Shown in pieces: positions 1 to 7,238 of a stretch of DNA of 11,019 nucleotides; position 1 is the first letter of the stretch, and each line of letters begins with the position of its first letter. The stretch is from Roseiarcus sp. GTDB taxonomy: Bacteria > Pseudomonadota > Alphaproteobacteria > Rhizobiales > Beijerinckiaceae. The stretch lies in the NCBI GenBank assembly GCA_030153205.1, contig JASLHV010000508.1, positions 1-11,019 on the forward strand, read 5' to 3'. Made by a program: the position numbers and the translations under genes. A model generated the notes under the pieces. That model was not told the DNA's origin. It searched no databases and saw only the letters and a program-made list of their open reading frames with translations.

Positions 1-84
1 CGCTCGACAAATCGCTCCGGGAAAGGCGTGCGAAGATCGCCGCGCGCCAGCGCGACAGTCTCGATCCGCGCGCCGGTCATCGCG
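1..84 (-). pseudogene. mutM: Inverted MutM N-terminal fragment
   Basis: Read on the - strand from position 83 down to 3, the sequence gives A-MTGARIETVALAR and then GDLRTPFPERFVE without a stop. This matches the usual MutM stretch shortly after the N-terminus, where most alphaproteobacterial proteins have a gene-specific 'GARI...LRRPDLRFPFPERF' pattern. The ATG at 80-78 is an internal methionine of that stretch, not a gene start. The fragment has no start, no ribosome binding site and no catalytic Pro-Glu N-terminus. It exists only because the mutM 5' end is folded back here. The family match is from memory of MutM sequences; the reading frame itself is seen directly. Confidence 0.75.
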
Positions 85-127
85 GCGGCGATCTTCGCAC
101 GCCTTTCCCGGAGCGATTTGTCGAGCG
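1..127. repeat. Perfect inverted repeat (fold-back) inside mutM, 43-bp arms
   Basis: Positions 1-43 are the exact reverse complement of 85-127, with a 41-nt loop at 44-84; position n pairs with 128-n. The pairing is intact at position 1, so the left arm may continue beyond the window. Both arms encode the same MutM segment (GDLRTPFPERFVE) on opposite strands, and the loop read on the - strand gives the MutM residues that should precede it. The layout is therefore an inverted copy of the mutM 5' region joined head to head with the direct copy. A natural gene would not be arranged like this. A chimeric read, whole-genome-amplification fold-back or contig-end artefact is the simplest reading; a real inversion cannot be excluded from sequence alone. 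Confidence 0.95.
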
Positions 128-878
128 TCTGGTCGGCCGCAAAGTCGAGACCCTGTCGCGGCGCGCAAAATACATCCTCGCCCATCTCGATGGCGGCGAA
201 GCCTTGATCATGCATCTCGGCATGTCGGGCTCGTTCCGTGTCGAAAAGGACGAGGCGAAAGCCGCGCCGGGCGCTTTTCATTTTGCGCGCTCGAAAGACG
301 AAGCGCATGACCATGTCGTCTTCGGCCTCTCCAATGGCGCGCGCATCGTCTACAATGACCCGCGTCGCTTCGGCTCGATGCAGCTCGCGACTTTGGATGC
401 TTCGGGAAACGCTTCGTCGTTGGGCGCGCTGGGACTGGAGCCGCTCGGCGAAGCCTTTGACGGCGCGGCGCTCGCCAAGCTTTTCGCCGGGCGCAAGACG
501 CCGCTCAAGGCCGCGCTGCTCGATCAGACTCTCGTCGCGGGACTGGGCAATATTTACGTTTGCGAAGCGCTCCATCGCGCCAAGCTGTCGCCGCGCCGCG
601 CCGCCGGAACAATCGCCCTGAAAGGGGGCGCTCCGAGCGTTAAAGCGCACGATCTGGCGCGCGCCATTCGCAAGGTTCTCGAAGAGGCGATCGCCGCCGG
701 CGGTTCAACTTTGCGCGACCACCGTCAGACCGACGGCGCGCTCGGTTACTTCCAGCACTCTTTTCTTGTGTATGAGAAAGAGGGGGCCGCGTGCCCAAGG
801 CGCGGCTGCCACGGCCAAATCAGCAGGATCGTTCAATCGGGACGTTCCACATTCTATTGTCCGACTTGTCAGCGTTAA
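85..878 (+). CDS. mutM: Formamidopyrimidine-DNA glycosylase MutM (Fpg), 5' end missing
   Basis: This is the base-excision repair enzyme that removes 8-oxoguanine and ring-opened purines and cuts the abasic site. MutM-like sequence begins at 85 (GDLRTPFPERFVE). Landmarks are the RRAKY lysine (codon 168-170, equivalent of E. coli Lys57), the HLGMSGS segment, DPRRFG, the GLGNIYVCE helix-two-turn-helix asparagine (codon 549-551), and a C-terminal zinc finger with cysteines at 792, 807, 858 and 867 plus the catalytic-loop arginine at 843 (GRSTFYCP). The CX4C first pair is normal for alphaproteobacteria. The true N-terminus, with the essential Pro1 and Glu2 of MPELPEVE, is absent because the upstream sequence is the inverted fold-back. 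The + frame is open back to position 3 but has no ATG, GTG or TTG before TTG 204, and a start there would drop the catalytic half of the N-domain. As assembled it is non-functional; the native gene is probably intact. Confidence 0.93.
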
Positions 879-970
879 TTGGGCTCTTCGTCTTGGTTTG
901 GCCGCAATCTTTGCGCCTTGAGGGCTTGTTTCCTCTTCTCTTGAAAATGCGATAGACCAGCCCGCCCACG

Positions 971-976
971 AAGGAT
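971..976 (+). promoter_or_regulatory. Ribosome binding site of thrC
   Basis: AAGGAT lies 9 nt before the GTG at 986 and is the best Shine-Dalgarno match in the 107-nt mutM-thrC gap. It supports the GTG start. The rest of the gap (879-970) holds no strong promoter that I can see. A weak bulged hairpin around 900-917 has no T-run behind it, so I do not call a terminator there. Confidence 0.6.
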
Positions 977-985
977 TTCAACGAA

Positions 986-2389
986 GTGCTTTATCTTTCG
1001 ACGCGCGGGGAGGCGCCGAAGCTCGGCTTCTCTGATGCGCTTCTGGCGGGTCTGGCGCGGGACGGCGGTCTTTATGTTCCGGACGTCATGCCGCGCCTGG
1101 CGCCCGCCGAGATCGAGATGTTAGCCGGCGCGCCCTATGCCGAGGCGGCGGCCCAAATCCTGTCGCCTTTCGTGGACGATGCGCTCTCGAAAGACGATCT
1201 GAGCGCAATGACGCGCGAGACCTATGCGGGCTTTCGTCACGCTGCGACTGCGCCGCTTGTCCAAATCGGCGACAATCTTTTCATTCTTGAGCTCTTCCAC
1301 GGACCGACCCTGGCGTTCAAGGATTTCGCCATGCAATGGCTCGGCAGGGCGATGAATCGCGCCCTGCAGGCGCGCGGCGCGCGGGCGACAATCGTCGGCG
1401 CGACCTCCGGCGACACTGGCGCTGCGGCAATCGAGGCTTTCGCCGGCCAGTCACAGACGGATATTTTCATTCTCTATCCGCATGGCCGCGTCTCCGAAGT
1501 GCAGCGCCGTCAGATGACGACCGTGGACAGGCCGAATGTCCACGCCCTGGCGATCGAAGGATCGTTCGACGATTGCCAGGCGATCGTCAAAGGTCTCTTC
1601 AACGATCTCGCCTTTCGCGACAAGCACCATTTGAGCGGCGTCAATTCGATCAATTGGGCGCGGATCGTCGCGCAGATCGTGTACTATTTCACCAGCGCCG
1701 TTGCGCTCGGCGCGCCGCATCGACGCATCTCCTTTACGACGCCGACCGGCAATTTCGGCGATATTCTCGCCGGCTGGTGCGCCAAGCGCATGGGTCTGAC
1801 GATCTCGCGATTGGTGATTGCGACCAATGAGAACGACATTTTGGCGCGCGCGCTGACGAGCGGCGACTACGAGGCGCGCGGCGTTGTCGCCACGCAATCG
1901 CCCTCGATGGATATCCAGGTCTCCTCGAATTTCGAACGGTTGCTTTTCGACGCTTACAAGCGCGACGCGGCGGCCTTGCGGGGGCTGATGGCGAATTTCG
2001 CCCAATCGCGGAGCTTCGCGATCGCGCCAGGACCGTTGAAGACAATCCGTGAGGATTTCGACGCTTTCTCCACCAACGAAACGGCCTGCGCCGAGGAGAT
2101 GGCGCGCGTTTATCGCGAGAGCGGCTACATGCTCGATCCCCACACAGCCGTCGGCGTTCATGCAGCGCGTCTGGCGTCGGCGCGCGATAAGACGACGCCG
2201 ATGATCGCGCTCGCCACGGCCCATCCCGCAAAATTTCCGGAGGCTGTCGAGCGCGCGACCGGCGCGCGTCCTTCCTTGCCGGCCCATCTCGCCGATCTGA
2301 AGAGCCGGCGCGAAAAGATCGAGGTTCTCCCCAATGATCAGGGCGCCGTGCAACGATTCATCGGCGCCAAAGCGGGGCTGCATTCGTGA
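986..2389 (+). CDS. thrC: Threonine synthase ThrC
   Basis: PLP enzyme that converts O-phosphohomoserine and water to threonine and phosphate, the last step of threonine synthesis, in the cytoplasm. The 467-residue protein is collinear with the proteobacterial ThrC class. It opens with the typical MLYLSTRGEAP and DGGLYVP (about residues 27-32). The PLP Schiff-base lysine is K112 in PTLAFKDFAMQ, the substrate-phosphate loop is ATSGDTG (139-145), SINWARI is at 221-227, and the Gly/Asn-rich PLP-phosphate loop PTGNFGD is at 253-259. The C-terminal DPHTAVGVHAA and ATAHPAKFPEAV segments are also typical. The GTG start is chosen because homologues begin here and AAGGAT is well placed. The stop overlaps the next start as GTGA (2386-2389), so it is probably co-translated with the M16 peptidase. 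No frame damage is seen. Confidence 0.97.
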   Translation: MLYLSTRGEAPKLGFSDALLAGLARDGGLYVPDVMPRLAPAEIEMLAGAPYAEAAAQILSPFVDDALSKDDLSAMTRETYAGFRHAATAPLVQIGDNLFILELFHGPTLAFKDFAMQWLGRAMNRALQARGARATIVGATSGDTGAAAIEAFAGQSQTDIFILYPHGRVSEVQRRQMTTVDRPNVHALAIEGSFDDCQAIVKGLFNDLAFRDKHHLSGVNSINWARIVAQIVYYFTSAVALGAPHRRISFTTPTGNFGDILAGWCAKRMGLTISRLVIATNENDILARALTSGDYEARGVVATQSPSMDIQVSSNFERLLFDAYKRDAAALRGLMANFAQSRSFAIAPGPLKTIREDFDAFSTNETACAEEMARVYRESGYMLDPHTAVGVHAARLASARDKTTPMIALATAHPAKFPEAVERATGARPSLPAHLADLKSRREKIEVLPNDQGAVQRFIGAKAGLHS

Positions 2390-3648
2390 GCGTCGAAGTT
2401 ACAACGCTTCCCTCGGGCCTTAGGGTCGCGACGGACTCCATGGCGCAACTGCGTACCGCCTCGCTCGGGGTCTTCGTCGGCGCAGGCTCGCGCAATGAGC
2501 GGCCGCAGGAGCATGGGCTCTCTCATCTTCTCGAACATATGGCTTTCAAGGGAACGCGCCGGCGCAGCGCGCGCGATATTGCGGAAGAGATTGAAAATGC
2601 GGGAGGCGACCTCAACGCTGAAACCAGCGTCGAGCAGACCGCCTATTTCGCCCGCGTGCTCGGCGAAGATTGCGAACTGGCGCTCGATATTCTTTCCGAC
2701 ATCTTGACTGAGAGCCAATTCGATCCCAGCGAATTGGAGCGCGAAAAAGGCGTCATTCTCCAAGAGATCGGCGCCGTCGACGACACGCCCGACGATCTCA
2801 TCTTCGATCTCTTCACGCAGACGGCGTGGCCGGAGCAGGCTATCGGGCGACCGATTCTCGGCACGCGCGAGCGGGTGCGGGGTTTCGACCGCAACGCGAT
2901 CGATCTCTATCTGCGAAATCACTATCAAGCCGGCGCGACCATCGTCGCCGCCGCTGGCGATGTCGAGCACGCGCGCATCGTCGCGCTGGCCGACAAACTT
3001 TTTGCGCCGTTAGGGCGTGGCGAGGCGCCAACAGCGACCTCGGCGCATTATCGCGGCGGCGAGAGTTTCACCAAGAAAGGTCTGGGCCAGACCCATATCG
3101 TCGTCGGCTTCCAGGGCCGCGCCGCGCATGATCCCGATCACGACGCCGCGCATGTCTTCGCCGCGGCGACTGGCGGCGGCATGTCCTCGCGTCTCTTTCA
3201 GGAAGTGCGCGAAAAACGTGGTCTCGCTTATTCGATCTATTCTTTCCATTGGGCCTATTCCGACGCTGGCTTGATGGGTTTCTATGCGGGAACTTCTCCA
3301 GGGGACGCCGGCGCCTTGATGGAGGCGGCGCTCGATTGTCTTGCCGAAGCGTCTCATTCGCTCAGCGAAGAAGAAATCCATCGCGCCAAGGCGCAGATGA
3401 AAGTCTCAATGCTGACGGCGCTTGAATCGTCAGGCGCGCGGGCGCAGCAATTAGCGCGACAAATCCTCATCTATGGCCGGCCGCTCACCAATGAGGAGAT
3501 GATCAACCGAATCGAAAGGCTTAACGTTGAAGATATCCGTAACGCAGGCGCTGCGATGTTGCGCTCGGCGCCAACGGTGACGGCGATTGGTCGCGTGCGT
3601 AAAGTTTTGAGCCAAGATCGCGTCGCGCAGCGACTGCGCGGAGTCTAA
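2386..3648 (+). CDS. M16 family zinc peptidase (MPP/PqqL-like)
   Basis: This zinc endopeptidase belongs to the pitrilysin superfamily, subfamily M16B, the group that includes mitochondrial processing peptidase beta. The inverted zinc motif HLLEH spans H47-H51, and the distal ligand fits E127 in VILQEI, 76 residues after H51 as in MPP beta. The N-terminal peptidase domain covers about residues 5-165. The second M16 half (about 170-400) has the Gly-rich GGGMSSRLFQEVREKRGLAYS with the R275/Y282 pair typical of active enzymes. The 420-residue length is normal for the bacterial single-chain form. No signal peptide is visible, so it is probably cytoplasmic. The GTG start at 2386 overlaps the thrC stop, with only a GGGG 8 nt upstream, which suggests translational coupling. 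Its substrate is unknown. The thrC-M16 adjacency is one I recall from other alphaproteobacteria. Confidence 0.94.
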   Translation: MSVEVTTLPSGLRVATDSMAQLRTASLGVFVGAGSRNERPQEHGLSHLLEHMAFKGTRRRSARDIAEEIENAGGDLNAETSVEQTAYFARVLGEDCELALDILSDILTESQFDPSELEREKGVILQEIGAVDDTPDDLIFDLFTQTAWPEQAIGRPILGTRERVRGFDRNAIDLYLRNHYQAGATIVAAAGDVEHARIVALADKLFAPLGRGEAPTATSAHYRGGESFTKKGLGQTHIVVGFQGRAAHDPDHDAAHVFAAATGGGMSSRLFQEVREKRGLAYSIYSFHWAYSDAGLMGFYAGTSPGDAGALMEAALDCLAEASHSLSEEEIHRAKAQMKVSMLTALESSGARAQQLARQILIYGRPLTNEEMINRIERLNVEDIRNAGAAMLRSAPTVTAIGRVRKVLSQDRVAQRLRGV

Positions 3649-3656
3649 AAAAGGCG

Positions 3657-4274
3657 ATGGCGCTCTTCCGTATCAATCGCCTCGCCGATCCTGCGCCCCT
3701 GGCGCGAGGGGACGGCGTTTATTTGAGGCCGGCGCAGAGTACGGACTTTTTGGCTTGGGCGACGTTGCGCGAGAGGAGCCGCGAATTTCTCACGCCTTGG
3801 GAGCCGACCTGGCCCGCCGATGATTTGACGCGCGCCGCTTTCCGTCGGCGCTTGCGGCGCCAGGCTGACGAAATCACGCGTGATGAAGCGTATTCGTTTT
3901 TGATATTCGAAGAAGGTGCCGACGCGCTGCTCGGCGGCGTCACCATCGGCGGCATCAGGCGCGGCGTCGCTCAGGCGGCGACGCTCGGTTATTGGATCGG
4001 CGCGCCTTACGCGCGGCAAGGCCATATGACTCGCGCCGTCGGAGCGGCTGTCGCTTTCGGTTTCTCCTCCTTACGTCTTCATCGCATCGAGGCGGCCTGC
4101 ATTCCGACGAATGTCGCCTCGGCGCGTGTACTCGAGCGAAACGGTTTCCAGAAAGAAGGCTTCGCCCGCGCTTATCTGAGGATCAATGGCGCCTGGCGCG
4201 ATCATCTTCTCTTCGGCCTCATCGAGAGCGATTTTTCTCGGGCCGTCCAATCCAAGGAGCGCGGCTTTGTTTAG
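3657..4274 (+). CDS. GNAT acetyltransferase, RimJ/RimL type
   Basis: A 205-residue acetyl-CoA-dependent N-acetyltransferase of the family that acetylates the N-terminal residue of ribosomal proteins; the actual substrate here cannot be told. An N-terminal GVYLRPAQSTDFLAWATLR (20-38) and FLTPWEPTWP (44-53) are typical of the RimJ-like alphaproteobacterial group. The acetyl-CoA pyrophosphate loop is GYWIGAPYARQGHMTRAV (111-128), with Q121-G122-H123-M124. The motif-B stretch is HRIEAACIPTNVASARVLE (142-160), followed by RNGFQKEGFARAYLRINGAW. The ATG is 8 nt after the M16 stop. The A-rich AAGG upstream sits only 2 nt from the ATG, so initiation probably depends on coupling from the M16 gene. The 3' end overlaps the next gene by 8 bp. 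Confidence 0.9.
   Translation: MALFRINRLADPAPLARGDGVYLRPAQSTDFLAWATLRERSREFLTPWEPTWPADDLTRAAFRRRLRRQADEITRDEAYSFLIFEEGADALLGGVTIGGIRRGVAQAATLGYWIGAPYARQGHMTRAVGAAVAFGFSSLRLHRIEAACIPTNVASARVLERNGFQKEGFARAYLRINGAWRDHLLFGLIESDFSRAVQSKERGFV
4254..4259 (+). promoter_or_regulatory. Ribosome binding site that fixes a TTG start
   Basis: AAGGAG, inside the end of the acetyltransferase gene, sits 7 nt before TTG 4267. It is the strongest Shine-Dalgarno match near this junction. An in-frame ATG at 4186 would add 27 residues of non-hydrophobic, shadow-frame sequence in front of the signal peptide, so the TTG is preferred. Confidence 0.75.
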
Positions 4275-7143
4275 GCGCGCGCTTCAACTCATTCTACTGA
4301 TCTTCTTCGTTGCGGTGACGTTCGACGTCGCCGCTGCGGTTCAATCGGTGCGGGTGCCGATCGACGCCGACGCGATCGATCTCGCCAGCGCCGTCGAACA
4401 TTACAGCGCGCAGGGCGATCGCATTCAGGTCTCGACCGCGCCTGGCGCCGACGGCATCGTCAGACGCATCGAGGTCAGCGCGCTCGAAGCGGGCGCACAG
4501 GCGTCATGGATCGTCTTCGCGCTCACCAACGACACCGACGAACAGATGACGCGCCTTATCGTCGCGCCGCATTTTCGTCTGGTCGGCTCCGGCCTGATCT
4601 GGCCCGACCTCGGTTCCAGCCGCATCACGACAATCACGGCGAGCCAGGGCGCAGCGCCGGAGCGGGAAGATCGGCTCGACGCCGATGTTTTCCGCCTTAC
4701 GCTCGATCCCGGCGCCACCGTCACCTATGTCGCCGAGCTCAGGACGCCGAACCTGCCTCAAATCTATCTCTGGGAGCCCGACGCCTATAAAGACAAAGTC
4801 GCCAGCCTGACGCTGTACCAGGGCATCGTGATCGGCATAGCCGGTCTTTTGGCGCTGTTTCTCACCATCGTCTTCGTTGTCCGTGGCGCGGTGATCTTTC
4901 CGGCGGCCGCCGCCTTGGCCTGGACGGTGCTGGCCTATGTCTGCATCGACTTCGGCTTTTGGCGCAAAATTTTTGGCTTCGAGGACGAGGCCGAGCGGAT
5001 ATGGCGCGCCGGCGTCGAGGCGACGCTCGCCGCCACTTTGATCATCTTCCTCTTCGCCTATCTCAACCTTCGCCGCTGGCATGTGCGTTATTCGCATATC
5101 GCCGCGATCTGGCTGTTCTTGATGGCGGCGGTCATTGGCCTTTCGGTCTATAACGCGCCCATCGCCGCCGGCGTCGCCCGCATCTCGATCGCCACCGCCG
5201 CAGGCATTGGTTTCATCCTCATCCTCAATATGGCCGCGCATGGATCGGATCGCGCGGTGATGCTGATCCCCGCCTGGTTCCTTCTGCTGGTCTGGGTCGT
5301 CGGCGCCGCTTTCACGGTAATGGGCGCGCTGACCAATGACCTCGTGTCGCCCGGTTTGATCGGCGGTCTGGTCCTGATCGTGATGCTGATCGGTTTCACG
5401 GTGATGCAGCACGCTTTCGCTGGCTCTGGTCTCTCGGGCGTGCGCGGACCCGATTCGGAGCGCCGCGCGCTCGCCATGACCGGTTCCGGCGATGCGATTT
5501 TCGATTGGAGCGTCGAGTCGGACCAGATCTATGTCAGCGCGGAAATCGAGCATCAACTCGGTCTACGCCGCGGCGCTTTGCAAGGCCCCGCGACCTCGTG
5601 GCTTGAAATGCTGCATCCCATGGACCGCGACCGCTACGCCGCGGTTCTCGACGGATTGCTTCAGCAGCGATGCGGACGGATCAATCACGATCTGCGCCTG
5701 CGCGCGGTGGACGGGCAATATTTTTGGTTCGTGTTGAAGGCGCGTCCGGTCGTCAATTCCGATGGCGAAGTCATGCGCGTGATTGGTTCGCTCGCCGATG
5801 TCACCGAGATGAAAACCGCCGAGGAGCGCATGCTTCACGATGCGGTTCACGACAATCTCACCGGCCTGCCGAATCGGGAATTATTCTCCGACAGGCTCGA
5901 AGGCGCGTTGGTCGCGGCCAAACGCCCGGGCGCCCCGCGTCCGGCCGTGATGGTCATCGATGTCGATCGTTTCAAGCAGATCAACGAAGCGATCGGCTTA
6001 TCCTACGGGGATTCAGTTTTGCTGACCGTGGCGCGGCGTTTGGGACGTAATTTGCGCCCAGGCGATACGCTGGCTCGAATCACGGGCGACCAATTCGGCG
6101 CCATCGTCATGTCCGAGGACGAAGCAGACAATATTCTCGATTTCGTCGACTCGATGCGGAGTATCCTCGCGACACCCATAAGTTTCGGCGATCGCGAAGT
6201 CGCGCTTACCGTATCGATCGGCGTCTCGGCCTTTGACGCCGCAATCCACGCCAAAGGCGGCGACATTCTCAAAGACGCCGAAGTCGCGCTCGCCCACGCC
6301 AAGAAATCGGGCGGCGACCGGGCGGAACTCTTCGTCCCTGCGATGCGGGGACAGCGTTTCGACAGTTCTTCGCTGGAAAGCGACATGCGCCGCGCGCTGG
6401 ATCGGCGCGAGATCAAGGTCTTGTTCCAACCGATCGTGCGGCTGGACGACCGTACTGTCGCCGGGTTCGAGTCCCTCTTGCGCTGGGACCATCCCCGTCT
6501 CGGCCATATCAATCCCTCGGAGTTCATACCGATCGCCGAGGAATGCGGCGTTCTCGTCAATATCGGCAATTACGCCTTGGAGCAGACCGCGCGCGAACTT
6601 GCCGCCTGGCAGCGGGCGTTGGATGTGCGCCCGCCTATTTTCGCAAGCCTGAACGTCTCGTCGCGGCAATTGTTGCGGCATGATCTCCTCGCCGATCTGA
6701 AAGCGGCGCTGACGCGTCACGATGTTCAGCGCGGCACGCTCAAGCTCGAATTGACCGAAGGCTTGGTCATGGAGAACCCGGAATACGCCGCCGTGCTGCT
6801 CCAGCGCATTCATGAAGTCGGCGCCGGCCTTGCGCTTGACGAATTCGGCGCCGGCTATTCGTCGCTTGGCCATTTACAGCGCTATCGGTTCGACACATTG
6901 AAGATCGCCGCCTCTCTGGTGCGCCAGAACGGCGTTGGCGCGCGGCCGGCGATTTTGCGTTCCGTCGTCACCATCGCGCATGATCTTGGAATGGATGTCG
7001 TGGCGGAAGGCGCCGAAACGGAATCGGACGCCGTCGAATTGTCACAACTTGGGTGTGAGTTCGCGCAAGGCTCGGCCTTCGGCAAGCCGATGACCGCGAG
7101 CGAGGCGCGCCGCTTGATGGGCGCGGTCGGCGTGCCGGCGTAA
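4267..7143 (+). CDS. 7TM sensor with PAS, degenerate GGDEF and EAL domains
   Basis: Membrane protein of 958 residues, using the TTG start at 4267. Order: signal peptide (about 1-25); periplasmic beta-rich domain (about 26-178) resembling 7TMR-DISM extracellular type 2, ending in the typical YLWEPDAY; seven hydrophobic helices (about 181-205, 208-232, 249-270, 279-300, 306-325, 330-353, 362-384); PAS_3-like domain (about 400-515); GGDEF (about 525-675); EAL (about 695-950). The family senses ligands outside and makes or degrades c-di-GMP inside. The GGDEF signature is T606-G-D-Q-F610, lacking the key acidic residue, so cyclase activity is unlikely. The EAL domain keeps E735 (as ESL), N796, E828, K879, E914 and Q934. 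However, the DDFG motif is D858-E859, and the Asp of LKID is A881. Weak phosphodiesterase, or a c-di-GMP/GTP-binding receptor, are the likely options. It overlaps the acetyltransferase gene by 8 bp. Confidence 0.92.
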   Translation: MFRRALQLILLIFFVAVTFDVAAAVQSVRVPIDADAIDLASAVEHYSAQGDRIQVSTAPGADGIVRRIEVSALEAGAQASWIVFALTNDTDEQMTRLIVAPHFRLVGSGLIWPDLGSSRITTITASQGAAPEREDRLDADVFRLTLDPGATVTYVAELRTPNLPQIYLWEPDAYKDKVASLTLYQGIVIGIAGLLALFLTIVFVVRGAVIFPAAAALAWTVLAYVCIDFGFWRKIFGFEDEAERIWRAGVEATLAATLIIFLFAYLNLRRWHVRYSHIAAIWLFLMAAVIGLSVYNAPIAAGVARISIATAAGIGFILILNMAAHGSDRAVMLIPAWFLLLVWVVGAAFTVMGALTNDLVSPGLIGGLVLIVMLIGFTVMQHAFAGSGLSGVRGPDSERRALAMTGSGDAIFDWSVESDQIYVSAEIEHQLGLRRGALQGPATSWLEMLHPMDRDRYAAVLDGLLQQRCGRINHDLRLRAVDGQYFWFVLKARPVVNSDGEVMRVIGSLADVTEMKTAEERMLHDAVHDNLTGLPNRELFSDRLEGALVAAKRPGAPRPAVMVIDVDRFKQINEAIGLSYGDSVLLTVARRLGRNLRPGDTLARITGDQFGAIVMSEDEADNILDFVDSMRSILATPISFGDREVALTVSIGVSAFDAAIHAKGGDILKDAEVALAHAKKSGGDRAELFVPAMRGQRFDSSSLESDMRRALDRREIKVLFQPIVRLDDRTVAGFESLLRWDHPRLGHINPSEFIPIAEECGVLVNIGNYALEQTARELAAWQRALDVRPPIFASLNVSSRQLLRHDLLADLKAALTRHDVQRGTLKLELTEGLVMENPEYAAVLLQRIHEVGAGLALDEFGAGYSSLGHLQRYRFDTLKIAASLVRQNGVGARPAILRSVVTIAHDLGMDVVAEGAETESDAVELSQLGCEFAQGSAFGKPMTASEARRLMGAVGVPA

Positions 7144-7169
7144 GAGAAGGGGCTGTGGAAGACGGGGAG

Positions 7170-7187
7170 AAGCAGCGTCGCCTGCTT
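7170..7187. other. Small hairpin in the sensor-dnaG gap
   Basis: AAGCAG (7170-7175) and CTGCTT (7182-7187) form a 6-bp stem with a CGTCGC loop. No T-run follows, so it is not a convincing intrinsic terminator, and dnaG may be read through from the upstream genes. I see no strong promoter in the rest of 7144-7238. Confidence 0.25.
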
Positions 7188-7228
7188 GCCTCGAATCGTC
7201 CCGGCGCCTGTCTTGCTCCATGAGCCCT

Positions 7229-7232
7229 GAGG
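7229..7232 (+). promoter_or_regulatory. Ribosome binding site of dnaG
   Basis: GAGG lies 6 nt before ATG 7239 but only 3 nt before the tandem ATG at 7236. The second ATG is therefore the better start, and it gives the MRFPPSFLDE beginning seen in related primases. Confidence 0.55.
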
Positions 7233-7238
7233 CCAATG

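Noticed and set aside
1..127. Fold-back as an invertible switch, transposon end or CRISPR-like repeat
   Set aside because: There is no recombinase, transposase or repeated unit nearby, and both arms are mutM coding sequence; a chimera explains every detail.
900..917. Bulged hairpin between mutM and thrC as a mutM terminator
   Set aside because: The stem needs a bulge, the loop is only about 3 nt, and no T-run follows, so support is too weak.
1451..2383. 310-codon - strand open frame opposite thrC
   Set aside because: Arg/His-rich shadow of thrC with no motif and no ribosome site.
4504..5556. 350-codon - strand open frame opposite the 7TM sensor gene
   Set aside because: Low-complexity Asp/Arg/His/Gly-rich translation opposite a clear membrane protein; typical high-GC antisense artefact.
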